Shown: one piece after another, positions 18,777-26,862 of the stretch | Layout of the letters: each line of letters opens with the position of its first letter | Position numbering within the stretch: the first letter of the stretch is position 1 | Source of the DNA: Paractinoplanes bogorensis | GTDB lineage: Bacteria; Actinomycetota; Actinomycetes; Mycobacteriales; Micromonosporaceae | Direction of reading: 5' to 3' | NCBI RefSeq assembly: GCF_018829635.1 | Contig: NZ_JAHKKG010000007.1 | Coordinates: 1-64,000, forward strand | DNA length: 64,000 bases | Position numbers and translations under genes: made by a program | The notes under the pieces: generated by a model | The model's input: only the letters and a program-made list of their open reading frames with translations | The model's database searches: none | What the model was told of the DNA's origin: nothing

Positions 18777-19824
18777 TACCGAGCCGGTCCCCGAGACCAC
18801 CGACATGCGCGGTGACGACCTCTCGGCGGACGACGCGGTACACGCGCTCTGGCACTACGGCCGGTGGCCGCTGCTGCGCGACGCGTTCATCCGGTTCCGC
18901 TACGGCGACGGGTTCAGTCACGCCCGCGCCTTCGCGTTTCAGCTGTGCCTGGCCATCGTCCCGTTCCTCATCGCGCTCGCCGGGCTGGCGGCCGACCTGG
19001 GGGCCGAGGACGGTGGCCGGGTGGTGGCCGACACGGTGCTGGCGCTCACCCCGGGGGCCAGCGATCCGCTGGTGCGTGACCTGCTGGAAGACAGCGAGAA
19101 GGCCGACGAGGCGGGCGAGCTCGCGCTGACCCTCGGTCTGATCACCGGCCTGATCGCCCTGACCAGTGCGATGGCCCAGATCGAACGCGGCGCCAACCGC
19201 ATCTACGGCGTCGAGCGCGACCGGCCCGCGGTGTTCAAATACATCCGGGCCTCGCTGCTGGCCGTGTTCGCCGGCCTGCCCGCGCTGTTCGGCTTCCTGC
19301 TGCTGGTGGCCGGGCGACCGTTCGGCGATGCGGCCGCACGACATTGGCCGTGGTTCGCCGACGTCCGGGTGGCCTGGGACTTCGTCCGCTGGCCGCTCAG
19401 CCTGGTGCTGATCGTGTTCGCGGTCGGCGTGCTGTTCAAGTACTCGCCGCGCCGGCACCAGCCGGGCCTGTCGTGGCTGCTCTTCGGTGCCGTGATCTCG
19501 ACCGTGCTGTGGTGGGTGGCCAGCCTGCTGCTGGCCGGTTACGTGCGGTTCGGCAGCAACTTCGGGGCCACGTACGGGCCGCTCACCGCGATCATGGCGC
19601 TGCTGCTCTGGGCCAACCTGACCGGCATCGCGCTCTTCCTCGGCATCGCGTTCGCGGCCCAGCTGGAGGCGGCCCGGGTCGGCGTGGCGCGTCCGGCCAA
19701 ACGCGACACCTGGGACCCGAGCCGCAGCGTCCCCAAACCGGTCAGTGAGAGCCCCGGCCCACCCCGGCAGGGTGGAAAGACGCGGAAAAGTCGCGGGGGT
19801 GTACGCGCGAAGGGCTCCGGGTAA
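18769..19824 (+). CDS. YihY/BrkB family integral membrane protein
   Basis: The protein has 351 residues with about six membrane helices. ARAFAFQLCLAIVPFLIALAG, the ANRIYGVER segment and the C-terminal YGPLTAIMALLLWANLTGIA are typical of the family once called RNase BN. The function is unknown; it is not a ribonuclease. The last 35 residues are a basic, Pro/Ser-rich cytosolic tail. The GTG start overlaps the lipid-kinase gene by 8 nt. Confidence 0.85.
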   Translation: MSSTEPVPETTDMRGDDLSADDAVHALWHYGRWPLLRDAFIRFRYGDGFSHARAFAFQLCLAIVPFLIALAGLAADLGAEDGGRVVADTVLALTPGASDPLVRDLLEDSEKADEAGELALTLGLITGLIALTSAMAQIERGANRIYGVERDRPAVFKYIRASLLAVFAGLPALFGFLLLVAGRPFGDAAARHWPWFADVRVAWDFVRWPLSLVLIVFAVGVLFKYSPRRHQPGLSWLLFGAVISTVLWWVASLLLAGYVRFGSNFGATYGPLTAIMALLLWANLTGIALFLGIAFAAQLEAARVGVARPAKRDTWDPSRSVPKPVSESPGPPRQGGKTRKSRGGVRAKGSG

Positions 19825-19833
19825 GCCCGTTAT

Positions 19834-21303
19834 GTGACGGACGACAACCATGTGATCGAGCGCGCCGGATGGGCGCCGGTGCGGCATTTCGCCGAGCGCA
19901 GCCTTCTCGGCCTGCTGGCGGTGGTCGCCGCCGGGCTCGGGTTCGGCGCGCTGCTGCTGCTCGTACGCACCAACTGGAGCCCGCTGCGCCGCCTCGACCA
20001 GTCGATCGCCGAGGGCATGAACGGCCTGGTCGCGCCGCACGAGGGCGTGGTCAAGGTGATCACCACGATCACGTCGCTGGGCGGCCGGAACGTGCTGATC
20101 TCGGTGGTCGTCATGGCCGCGGCCTGGCTGCTGATCCGCCGCCGCCCCCGCCTGGCGATCTATCTGGCCGTGACCGGTCTGGGCGCCCTGGTGCTCGACC
20201 CGTCGCTCAAGGCCTTGGTCGGCCGGGTGCGCCCGGTGGTCGACGATCCGGTCGCGTTCGGCGGCGGCAACAGCTTCCCGAGCGGGCACACACTGGGCAC
20301 GACCATCGTCTACGGCGCGCTGGCGCTGGTGCTGCTCTCGGCCACCCGCGGCCGGTGGAAGGGCTGGATCCTGACGGCCGCCGCGCTGATCATCGTGCTG
20401 GTCGGGCTGACCCGCATCGCGCTGAGCGTGCATTTCCTGTCCGACGTGCTGGCCGGCTGGCTGCTCGGGCTGGCCTGGATCAGCATCACCGCGTACGCCT
20501 TCCGGGTGTGGCGCCGCGAGACCGGGCACGTGACGCCCCCGGTCACCGACGGGCTCGAGCCGGAAGCAGCGGACGACCTCAAGCCTGCCCCCGCCGAAGG
20601 CCCGGTGCTGCCCCACCCGTGGGCCAAGGGTGCCGAGATCCTGGTCAGCTGGGTGTTCACGTTCGGGGTCCTCTATTTCCTCGGGTACGCGGTCACGAGG
20701 TGGAACCCGCCCTTCGACGATGCGGTGCCCCGTTGGCTCCAGACGTTCCGCACCGAGCGGCTCGATCACCTGAGCTGGCTCGCGTCGAAGGCCGGCGACA
20801 CCCACGCCATCCTGTTGATCTGCCTGGTCGTCGGTCCGCTGGCGCTGGCCCTGTGGCGGCAGTGGCGGCCGATCGTGTTCCTCGTGCTGACCATGGCCGG
20901 CGAGATCACCCTGTTCCTGACCAGCGCCGCCGCCGTGGGCCGCCCGCGTCCGGCGGCCGAACAGCTGGACGGGCAGATGCCGACCTCGTCGTTCCCGTCC
21001 GGCCACATCGCCGCGACGATGTGCGTGTGGGTCGCCATTGCGGTTGTGGCGATGCCCCGCGTACGGCAATGGTGGCGGTGGATCTTCCCTGCGCTCGCCG
21101 TCGTCATGCCGTTGCTGGTGGCGACGTCCCGGATGTACCGCGGCATGCACCACCCGACCGACGTGCTCGGTGCGCTGCTGCTGACGGCCTGTTGGGTGGG
21201 TGCGCTCTATGTGATCGTGCGACCCGACGCCCACGCCGAGACGGTCTCCGAGGCGGCCCACGAAGCTCAGGAAGTAGCGCAGCGCAGGCCGGTGGCCGCG
21301 TGA
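19834..21303 (+). CDS. membrane phosphatase with two tandem PAP2 domains
   Basis: The protein has 489 residues. The first PAP2 module (about 10-225) shows KALVGRVRP, FPSGHTLGTT and SVHFLSDVLAGWL. The second (about 260-470) shows AVGRPRP, FPSGHIAATM and SRMYRGMHHPTDVLG. Each has the three motifs of active PA-phosphatase-like enzymes and its own membrane helices, so this is a duplicated or fused enzyme of roughly twice the usual length. It should dephosphorylate lipid phosphates, opposing the kinase at 17811. Confidence 0.88.
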   Translation: MTDDNHVIERAGWAPVRHFAERSLLGLLAVVAAGLGFGALLLLVRTNWSPLRRLDQSIAEGMNGLVAPHEGVVKVITTITSLGGRNVLISVVVMAAAWLLIRRRPRLAIYLAVTGLGALVLDPSLKALVGRVRPVVDDPVAFGGGNSFPSGHTLGTTIVYGALALVLLSATRGRWKGWILTAAALIIVLVGLTRIALSVHFLSDVLAGWLLGLAWISITAYAFRVWRRETGHVTPPVTDGLEPEAADDLKPAPAEGPVLPHPWAKGAEILVSWVFTFGVLYFLGYAVTRWNPPFDDAVPRWLQTFRTERLDHLSWLASKAGDTHAILLICLVVGPLALALWRQWRPIVFLVLTMAGEITLFLTSAAAVGRPRPAAEQLDGQMPTSSFPSGHIAATMCVWVAIAVVAMPRVRQWWRWIFPALAVVMPLLVATSRMYRGMHHPTDVLGALLLTACWVGALYVIVRPDAHAETVSEAAHEAQEVAQRRPVAA

Positions 21304-22097
21304 GGTTCATGACCTGGAACATCAAGACCGGTGGGCGCGGGCGGCTCGAGGCGATCATCGCGGTGATCAACCGGGAGCGGCCCGACCTGCTCGCCCTGCA
21401 GGAGCTGCGCGGCTGGGAAAGCGGCGACGCCCGGATCCTCCGCCAGATCGCCGACGCCGTCGACATGGTGCCGCACCTGGCCCGCTCGTTCCTGGGCCAG
21501 CCGGTCGCCGTGTTCGTCCGGGCGCCGCTCGAGGTCACCGACCGCTCGGCCGTACGTTTCCGCCTGCACCACGCCGCCGCCGTCGTCACTGTCAGCACAC
21601 CGATGGGTCCACTGCGTGTAGTGAGTACTCACTTAAATCCGTTCTCGCCTCCGCGTCGCCGGCGGGAGGCGGTCTGGCTGGCCCACCGCTACCAGCCCGG
21701 CGCCGTGCCCACGGTGATCGCCGGCGACCTGAACGGCCTCGACCCGGGCACCGACCACACCGAGACGCTGGCCCCGCAGCCCGGCTTCCTGCGGGCCCGG
21801 CACCTCGCCGCCGACGGCACGGCCGATACCCGGGCGGTCGGCGCCTTCCTCGACGCCGGCTACACCGACCTGTGGAAAGTGGCCGGTTCGGGCTCGCCGC
21901 TGACCGTGCCGACCACGCGCGGAGGCGGGCGCGAGTTCTCCCGGATGCGCCTCGACTACGTGCTGGCCGGCCCCTCGATCGCCGCGGGGGCCAAGGACAT
22001 GGTCGTCGTGCGGGGAGAGGAGACGGAATTCGCGTCCGATCATTATCCCGTACGGGTGGAATTGCCGCCAATGATCGATTTGATGAAACGGTTCTGA
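21300..22097 (+). CDS. endonuclease/exonuclease/phosphatase (EEP) family protein
   Basis: The protein has 265 residues. FMTWNIKTGG (Asn), LALQELRG (Glu), VIAGDLNGLDPG (Asp-x-Asn) and the C-terminal FASDHYPV (Asp-His) are the catalytic motifs of the DNase I/exo III/inositol-phosphatase superfamily. No signal peptide. Substrate could be a nucleic acid or a phospho-lipid; the lipid-phosphate neighbours favour the latter weakly. The GTG start overlaps the PAP2 stop by 4 nt. Confidence 0.87.
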   Translation: MRFMTWNIKTGGRGRLEAIIAVINRERPDLLALQELRGWESGDARILRQIADAVDMVPHLARSFLGQPVAVFVRAPLEVTDRSAVRFRLHHAAAVVTVSTPMGPLRVVSTHLNPFSPPRRRREAVWLAHRYQPGAVPTVIAGDLNGLDPGTDHTETLAPQPGFLRARHLAADGTADTRAVGAFLDAGYTDLWKVAGSGSPLTVPTTRGGGREFSRMRLDYVLAGPSIAAGAKDMVVVRGEETEFASDHYPVRVELPPMIDLMKRF

Positions 22098-22158
22098 TCG
22101 CTATCATCAGCCACGCCGTACTCGGAGCATGCCCGTGCTCTACAACCGGAGGCGTTCG

Positions 22159-24261
22159 ATGGCACATCAGCGCTTCGCGGTGATCGTGGGTGTCAACGAC
22201 GCCCACTCCCGCCTGCGCTTCGCCGAACGGGACGCCGAGGCCATGTGCGAGCTGCTGCAGCTCGAAGGCTTCGACGCGCGGCTGTTCACGGGCTCCCGGG
22301 TCACGGCGAGTGACGTCAAGGCTGCGCTCCGCCAATTCGCGATGCGCGCCGACCGCACCGATCTGTTTGTTGTCTATTTCGCCGGGCGCGCTCTGACACC
22401 ATCGTGGAGCCACGGTTCGGAGACCTATCTGGTCACCTCCGAACTGGACGAAACGATTCTCGGCGACAATCCCGACTCCGGGCTGCGGATGGCTTTCCTG
22501 GAAAGGGACGTGCTCGACTTCTTCCCCGGCTCGGCGGTGCTGATCGCCGACACGGTGGGCGGTGTCCGTCCGCAGGGGCGTCGTTACAGCGCGCTCGTCT
22601 CCGGGGCCGACGACGCGGCGGAACGCGAGACCGCGGTGATCGGGCACGGCGTGCTGACCGCGCACGTGCTGGCCACCCTCGCACGGCGGCCCGACCTCAG
22701 CTTTTCGGGACTGGCTTCGGCCGTACGGGAACATGGGTTGTCTCCGCAGGTGACCGGCCCGGATTCGGTGCTCCTGGGCGCCCTCGGCGAGCCCGGACCG
22801 GCCATCGTGCCGCTGGCCAACCCGCTCGACGTCGCGACCGATGACGTCCTCGACCTCATCCAGCGGCTCTCCTACCACGCCCGCATGCCTCGGCACGCCG
22901 CCCCGCGCTCGTCCGGCACACGCGCCGATGCGGGCAGTGCGGCGCCGTCCCGGGTCGAATACGTGCGCGCGGCGACCAAGGCCCACTCGACGGCCCTGCT
23001 CGAATACACCGCGGGCGGGTTCCAGCCGATCGACTCGAGCAAGCGGTTCGACCTCGAGGCGGTCCACCCGCTGCTGCGCTTCCCGCCCGGCGCCGACTGG
23101 TTCGGTCACGCCGTCCACGACGACCACCGCGCGGTGCTGTGTGTGCCGCTGCGCCACGCCGAGGGCCGGTCGCTGCTGCTGGCCGTGGTCGACCCGGCGC
23201 CCGGCCTGGCCACGCTCGGTCAGCCGCTGGCCAAGATCCTCGAGACGATTTGGCGTACGGACTTCGCCGCGTCCCCCGACGAGGCCGAGATCGAGGTGCT
23301 GACCGCCCTGCGTGACGCCTTCGGCCGGCTGCCGGTGCCCCTGTTCGAACACTGCTTCGAACTCTATCGGCGCGTGCTCGAGTCGTACTGCGTCGTCTTC
23401 CAGCCGGTCGTCACCCTCGGCAAGACCGCCCGGCGGGTCGAGGTGCACAGCTACGAGGCACTGGCCCGGCGCTCGGCCTCCGACTCGCGGGCCCCGGTGG
23501 CGATGCTGCGGCTGGCCGAGGTGTGGGGCGACCGGTTCGTGGTCGAACGCGACAAGGTGATCCTGCGGATGGCCCTGTACGCGTACGCCCGCGCCCACGC
23601 CGACGGCCCGTGGGACGAGCCCAAGCCGCTGTCGATCAACGTGGCGGTCCGCTCCCTGCTCAGCGACGACTACGTCGAGGTGCTGCGCACGGCCATCGCC
23701 GAACTCGGCATCGAGCCCGCGGCGATCACCCTGGAGATCTCGGAACAGGACCCGATCGAACCCCGCCGCGGCGAGCAGTGGTCGGAGGCCCCGCACGCCT
23801 ACTTCCACAACCGTCTGGCCGCGATCGCCCGCGACGTCGGGGTGGCGTTCGCGGTGGACGACTTCGGTGAGGGCTACGCGTCGCTGTCCCGGATGGCCGA
23901 GCTGCCGCTGACCCAGATCAAGGTGGACCGGGCGATCCTGCACCACCCGCTCGCGGCGAAAGAGCTGTCCCTGGTGATGGACACGGCCCGCCACGCCAGC
24001 CACGCCCCGCGGGTGGTCATCGTCGAGGGCGTCGACGACGAGTCGCCGCTGACCCTGCGCGAGATCTACGAACAGCGGATCCGGCACGTCCAGGGCTACA
24101 TCACCCAGCAGCCGGCCCGCCCCGACCTGGCCGAACTGTCACCCGAGATCTGCGAGTACATCGCCGCCCTGGTCCGCGGCGACCACGAGGGCCGGGGCAC
24201 GCTGATCAGCCGTTCCGAAGAGATCCCGCTGCAACGGGACTCCCTGTCTCGCGGCGCCTGA
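22159..24261 (+). CDS. degenerate caspase-like domain fused to an EAL (c-di-GMP phosphodiesterase) domain
   Basis: The protein has 700 residues. Residues 1-215 follow the caspase/metacaspase (C14) fold: FAVIVGVND, FAERDAEAMCELLQLEGF, DLFVVYFAG and a C-terminal VLIADTVGG. The catalytic His position (normally FSGHG) is Arg77 and the catalytic Cys position (DACxSG) is Val133, so it should not be a protease. Residues about 265-370 could be a GAF-like sensor. Residues 400-670 are an EAL domain with Glu433 (EAL), Asn494, Glu529, Asp567-Asp568 in DDFGEGY, Lys588, Glu623 and Gln645, the set needed for phosphodiesterase activity. The ATG at 22159 has GGAGG 6 nt upstream and is preferred to 22129. No GGDEF domain is present. 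Confidence 0.82.
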   Translation: MAHQRFAVIVGVNDAHSRLRFAERDAEAMCELLQLEGFDARLFTGSRVTASDVKAALRQFAMRADRTDLFVVYFAGRALTPSWSHGSETYLVTSELDETILGDNPDSGLRMAFLERDVLDFFPGSAVLIADTVGGVRPQGRRYSALVSGADDAAERETAVIGHGVLTAHVLATLARRPDLSFSGLASAVREHGLSPQVTGPDSVLLGALGEPGPAIVPLANPLDVATDDVLDLIQRLSYHARMPRHAAPRSSGTRADAGSAAPSRVEYVRAATKAHSTALLEYTAGGFQPIDSSKRFDLEAVHPLLRFPPGADWFGHAVHDDHRAVLCVPLRHAEGRSLLLAVVDPAPGLATLGQPLAKILETIWRTDFAASPDEAEIEVLTALRDAFGRLPVPLFEHCFELYRRVLESYCVVFQPVVTLGKTARRVEVHSYEALARRSASDSRAPVAMLRLAEVWGDRFVVERDKVILRMALYAYARAHADGPWDEPKPLSINVAVRSLLSDDYVEVLRTAIAELGIEPAAITLEISEQDPIEPRRGEQWSEAPHAYFHNRLAAIARDVGVAFAVDDFGEGYASLSRMAELPLTQIKVDRAILHHPLAAKELSLVMDTARHASHAPRVVIVEGVDDESPLTLREIYEQRIRHVQGYITQQPARPDLAELSPEICEYIAALVRGDHEGRGTLISRSEEIPLQRDSLSRGA

Positions 24262-24265
24262 CCGC

Positions 24266-24271
24266 TACTGT
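24266..24271 (+). promoter_or_regulatory. -10 box TACTGT
   Basis: TACTGT ends 6 nt before the ATG at 24278. Confidence 0.55.
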
Positions 24272-24277
24272 CGACCC

Positions 24278-24748
24278 ATGAGCACCGGCGGCACCGACGC
24301 GAGCCTGCTGCAGCTGGTGGTGGGCTTCTTCATCGTGGCCGCGGTCATCTCGCTGCTCACGGTCGTGCTCCGCCGTCGCCGCAACGCCCGCCAAGACCTG
24401 ATGGGCACGCAGCTCCGAGAGATGGAGGCGCGGGCGGCGGCCACGCGCACCCGCCTGAACGACGTGGTCACTCAGATCGCCGAGACCCGCCCGGCCACGC
24501 CGGCTTTCGTCCCGCCGCCTCCCGTCGTGGCCTCCGAGCCCCAGTTTCCGGATGCCACGGCACCGTCGGGCGGCGAACACGACGCGATGGCCGACGCGTA
24601 CGCCTGGCTCCGGATCGCCGCCATGGTGGAGGCCGGCCAACGCGAGCAGGCGGTCGAGCTGCTGAGCACCACGATGTCCATCTCACCCGACGAGGCCGAG
24701 CTCCTGGTCGACGGCCTGACCGACGCGGGCGGCGAACGCCGCGTGTAG
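24278..24748 (+). CDS. small single-pass membrane protein of unknown function
   Basis: The protein has 156 residues. One membrane helix (about 10-31, LLQLVVGFFIVAAVISLLTV) is followed by a basic stop-transfer RRRRNAR, a short coiled region, a Pro-rich linker and a helical acidic C-terminal part. The latter, ADAYAWLRIAAMVEAGQREQ and EAELLVDGL, resembles the repeated helix of ribosomal L7/L12-like or UBA-like bundles only loosely. It has its own leaderless-type promoter after the EAL gene. Confidence 0.7.
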   Translation: MSTGGTDASLLQLVVGFFIVAAVISLLTVVLRRRRNARQDLMGTQLREMEARAAATRTRLNDVVTQIAETRPATPAFVPPPPVVASEPQFPDATAPSGGEHDAMADAYAWLRIAAMVEAGQREQAVELLSTTMSISPDEAELLVDGLTDAGGERRV

Positions 24749-24749
24749 T

Positions 24750-24802
24750 TGCTTGACCGCATTCTGTTACATGGGAGTCGCATCGTCCTCGAGAGAATGC
24801 GA
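24750..24802 (+). repeat. 53-bp hairpin element, copy 1
   Basis: This stretch matches the reverse complement of 45729-45781 at 52 of 53 positions. It contains an inverted repeat, CGCATTCT (24758-24765) with AGAATGCG (24794-24801), and an internal CTCGAG. It begins 2 nt after the preceding stop codon. The downstream 140 bp contain a further CGAAAGAATGCG related to one arm and no gene. Confidence 0.9.
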
Positions 24803-24944
24803 CGCAAGGCCGGTACACCTTCTATATGTAAGACGCGTCGAAAGAATGCGCCTCTGCCCCAGCTCTCACTCGGCAGAGTTGCACGCGATGCGTCTACGCA
24901 GGCTGTTCGGTCGGGACGCCGAGGGAGGAGGGGACGGTCCGGCA

Positions 24945-26513
24945 CTAATCGGTGGCCGAGAGTGGTGTATAGACGACCAGCGAGACGGAATTCGGCCGGG
25001 CCGGGAAGCTCCGTCTCAAGTCGGCCCCGGCGGCGAAGACGAAGTCCTCGACCTTCTCCAAGCCGGCCCGATCGGGGTTCGCGTTGTAGTTGCTGTGCGT
25101 CGCGTCGATCAGGTAGCGCTCGAAACGAATGCGGCGGCCGGCCCAAGGCAGCACGCCCGGATCGAAGGTCACCGAATGCTCATCCGTTCGATCGAACGCT
25201 TGATAGTTGGTGACCATGGCGGCCAAGCCGCTTTCGTCGGCCGTGGCGAGTACGTTGATTCCGCGACCGTTGTACGGTGCGCTGTCCACTGCGGTATCCG
25301 TCAGCAGATTTCGCTTGAGCATCGTCTGCATGCGGACCATGCTGAAGTAGGGCAACACTGCCCCGTCGACGTCGTCCACGAACATCGACTTACGATCCCA
25401 GGTGTCGTGGTTGAATCCCCAGTGGAATTGCGCATCCATCCCGCCGAGCGTGTAGTACATGTCGATGGTCGCCATTCCGGCCGCTTGGATCTGCTGATCC
25501 AGGGCCGGCGGGTTGGGCCGGTTGTCGACGGTGGTGCCAGTTTTCGGGCCGGCGAACAGGCCGCTCTCTGTGACGTAGACGGGAATGTCGGTGGGCAGCC
25601 CGAGCCGACCCAGGAGGTCGCTGAGCATCGTCTTCTCCAGCGCGGCGTGCGGTGGGAAGACTGGCTGGCGGCAGGCATCGAGTTCTTTCTGCGCAAGGTT
25701 GTAGCTGTGGTAAGAGATGAAGTCGAGTCTCTTGCCGGGGGCCGGGTCCTCCGCGTACGCCTGCAGGAAGTCCTTGATCCATCCGCTGTCGCTGGTCTCG
25801 CAGTATCGAAAGCCGGATGCGGACGGGCCACCCACTTCGACCGGTATGCTCGGCGCCAACTCGGCGTTCACGCGATTGACCATTTCGTAGCCACGCCGGT
25901 ACCAATGATAATAGTCCGTGGCCGTCATTTCCGTGTCGAGCTCGTTGTAGAATTCCACGTATCCGATCGACGGGTAACGCTCCTTGAAATGCTTCAGGCC
26001 TTCCTCGGTGCGCGTGAGACATTCGCCGGGATCGGCTTTTTCGAACAACTTGTCGCACGGCAGAATTACCAGCATGATGCGGTGAGAGTAGGCGGCGGCC
26101 TGATCCAGGAGGCGGTATTTGGATGCCCATCCGTCTTTGGTCAGGATCGCGTCCGGTGACAACCAGACACGTGTGATCTGCACACTCAGCGATGCGACGG
26201 ATCGAAAATCTCCCGGCGGCAGGGCCGATTGCTGGTTCTGATACCACGCCGGATTGTTCAACAGTCGGCTCGGGCCGGTCGGGTCGATTGTCACCGTGGT
26301 GGTGGCCGGCGCCGGCGGGGTGGACCCGGGCGCGGTCGCGGCGATGACCACCAACGCGAGGATCAACGACGCCCGTATTAAATACTTCGCTTTGGATGGA
26401 CGTCGGAGTCCGTTGGGGCGATGCATCGGGGTCCGCTGGTCCAAGGGATTCGAAGTCGTTGTCGCGCGCGGCCGCACGAGACGGGCCGGAGACTCGCGTG
26501 CCCATCTTCCCAT
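24945..26513 (-). CDS. membrane-anchored clan-A glycoside hydrolase
   Basis: The protein has 522 residues. A positively charged N-terminal region precedes one membrane anchor or signal segment (about residues 43-63, LIRASLILALVVIAATA), then a TIM-barrel hydrolase. YVEFYNELDTE holds the Asn-Glu acid/base pair and VYVTESGLF the probable nucleophile Glu, as in GH39/GH5-like enzymes. It probably trims the polysaccharide made by the divergent synthase. The ATG at 26513 has AGGGGGGAG 4 nt upstream; the ATG at 26426, nearer the hydrophobic segment, is the alternative. Base composition is clearly lower in GC than in neighbouring genes. Confidence 0.78.
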   Translation of the reverse strand: MGRWARESPARLVRPRATTTSNPLDQRTPMHRPNGLRRPSKAKYLIRASLILALVVIAATAPGSTPPAPATTTVTIDPTGPSRLLNNPAWYQNQQSALPPGDFRSVASLSVQITRVWLSPDAILTKDGWASKYRLLDQAAAYSHRIMLVILPCDKLFEKADPGECLTRTEEGLKHFKERYPSIGYVEFYNELDTEMTATDYYHWYRRGYEMVNRVNAELAPSIPVEVGGPSASGFRYCETSDSGWIKDFLQAYAEDPAPGKRLDFISYHSYNLAQKELDACRQPVFPPHAALEKTMLSDLLGRLGLPTDIPVYVTESGLFAGPKTGTTVDNRPNPPALDQQIQAAGMATIDMYYTLGGMDAQFHWGFNHDTWDRKSMFVDDVDGAVLPYFSMVRMQTMLKRNLLTDTAVDSAPYNGRGINVLATADESGLAAMVTNYQAFDRTDEHSVTFDPGVLPWAGRRIRFERYLIDATHSNYNANPDRAGLEKVEDFVFAAGADLRRSFPARPNSVSLVVYTPLSATD

Positions 26514-26862
26514 CGATCTCCCCCCTATGGCGGCCGAAGCCGGTGATCCGGGCCCGCTCGTGACGCTCGACGACGACGGACAGGCATGGGCCGGCACTCC
26601 GGCCGGCATCACCGGCCGCATTACTTCATTCGAGCGAAAATCGTCCCGCGCACGAGTGGTGTCGCGCCTCCGCAGCGAGTGGCGTCAGCCGGAAAACGAA
26701 CCGGAGTGCGGCATCCTACTGCCGTCTCCGCCGTAATTCTTTTCCGTCCAAGTTCGCAGCTTGAATTCCGACGACGGGAGTGCCGTTTTGATGATCGCCT
26801 CGCCTTGGCCGGCGCATTCATCGAAACGTCTCGTCCGTGCGAAACAATATTGAAAGATCACA
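26514..26862. other. 349-bp divergent promoter region of the exopolysaccharide genes
   Basis: It separates the glycoside hydrolase (-) and the GT2 synthase (+). It is moderately AT-rich near both genes and contains a GC-rich GGCCGGCACTCCGGCCGG patch near 26591. I see no convincing gene or operator. Confidence 0.5.

Noticed and set aside
18724-21261. Very long minus-strand open frame (845 codons) across the YihY and PAP2 genes
   Set aside because: Its translation is His/Gly/Arg/Gln-rich low-complexity sequence with no domain, and it mirrors the codon bias of two well-supported plus-strand genes.
21592-24087. 831-codon minus-strand frame across the EEP and caspase-EAL genes
   Set aside because: Antisense shadow of genes with clear catalytic motifs; composition is typical of third-position GC artefacts.
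24750-24802. Intrinsic terminator
   Set aside because: The arms could pair, but the 28-nt loop, the absence of a T-run and the near-identical distant copy make a repeat element the better description.
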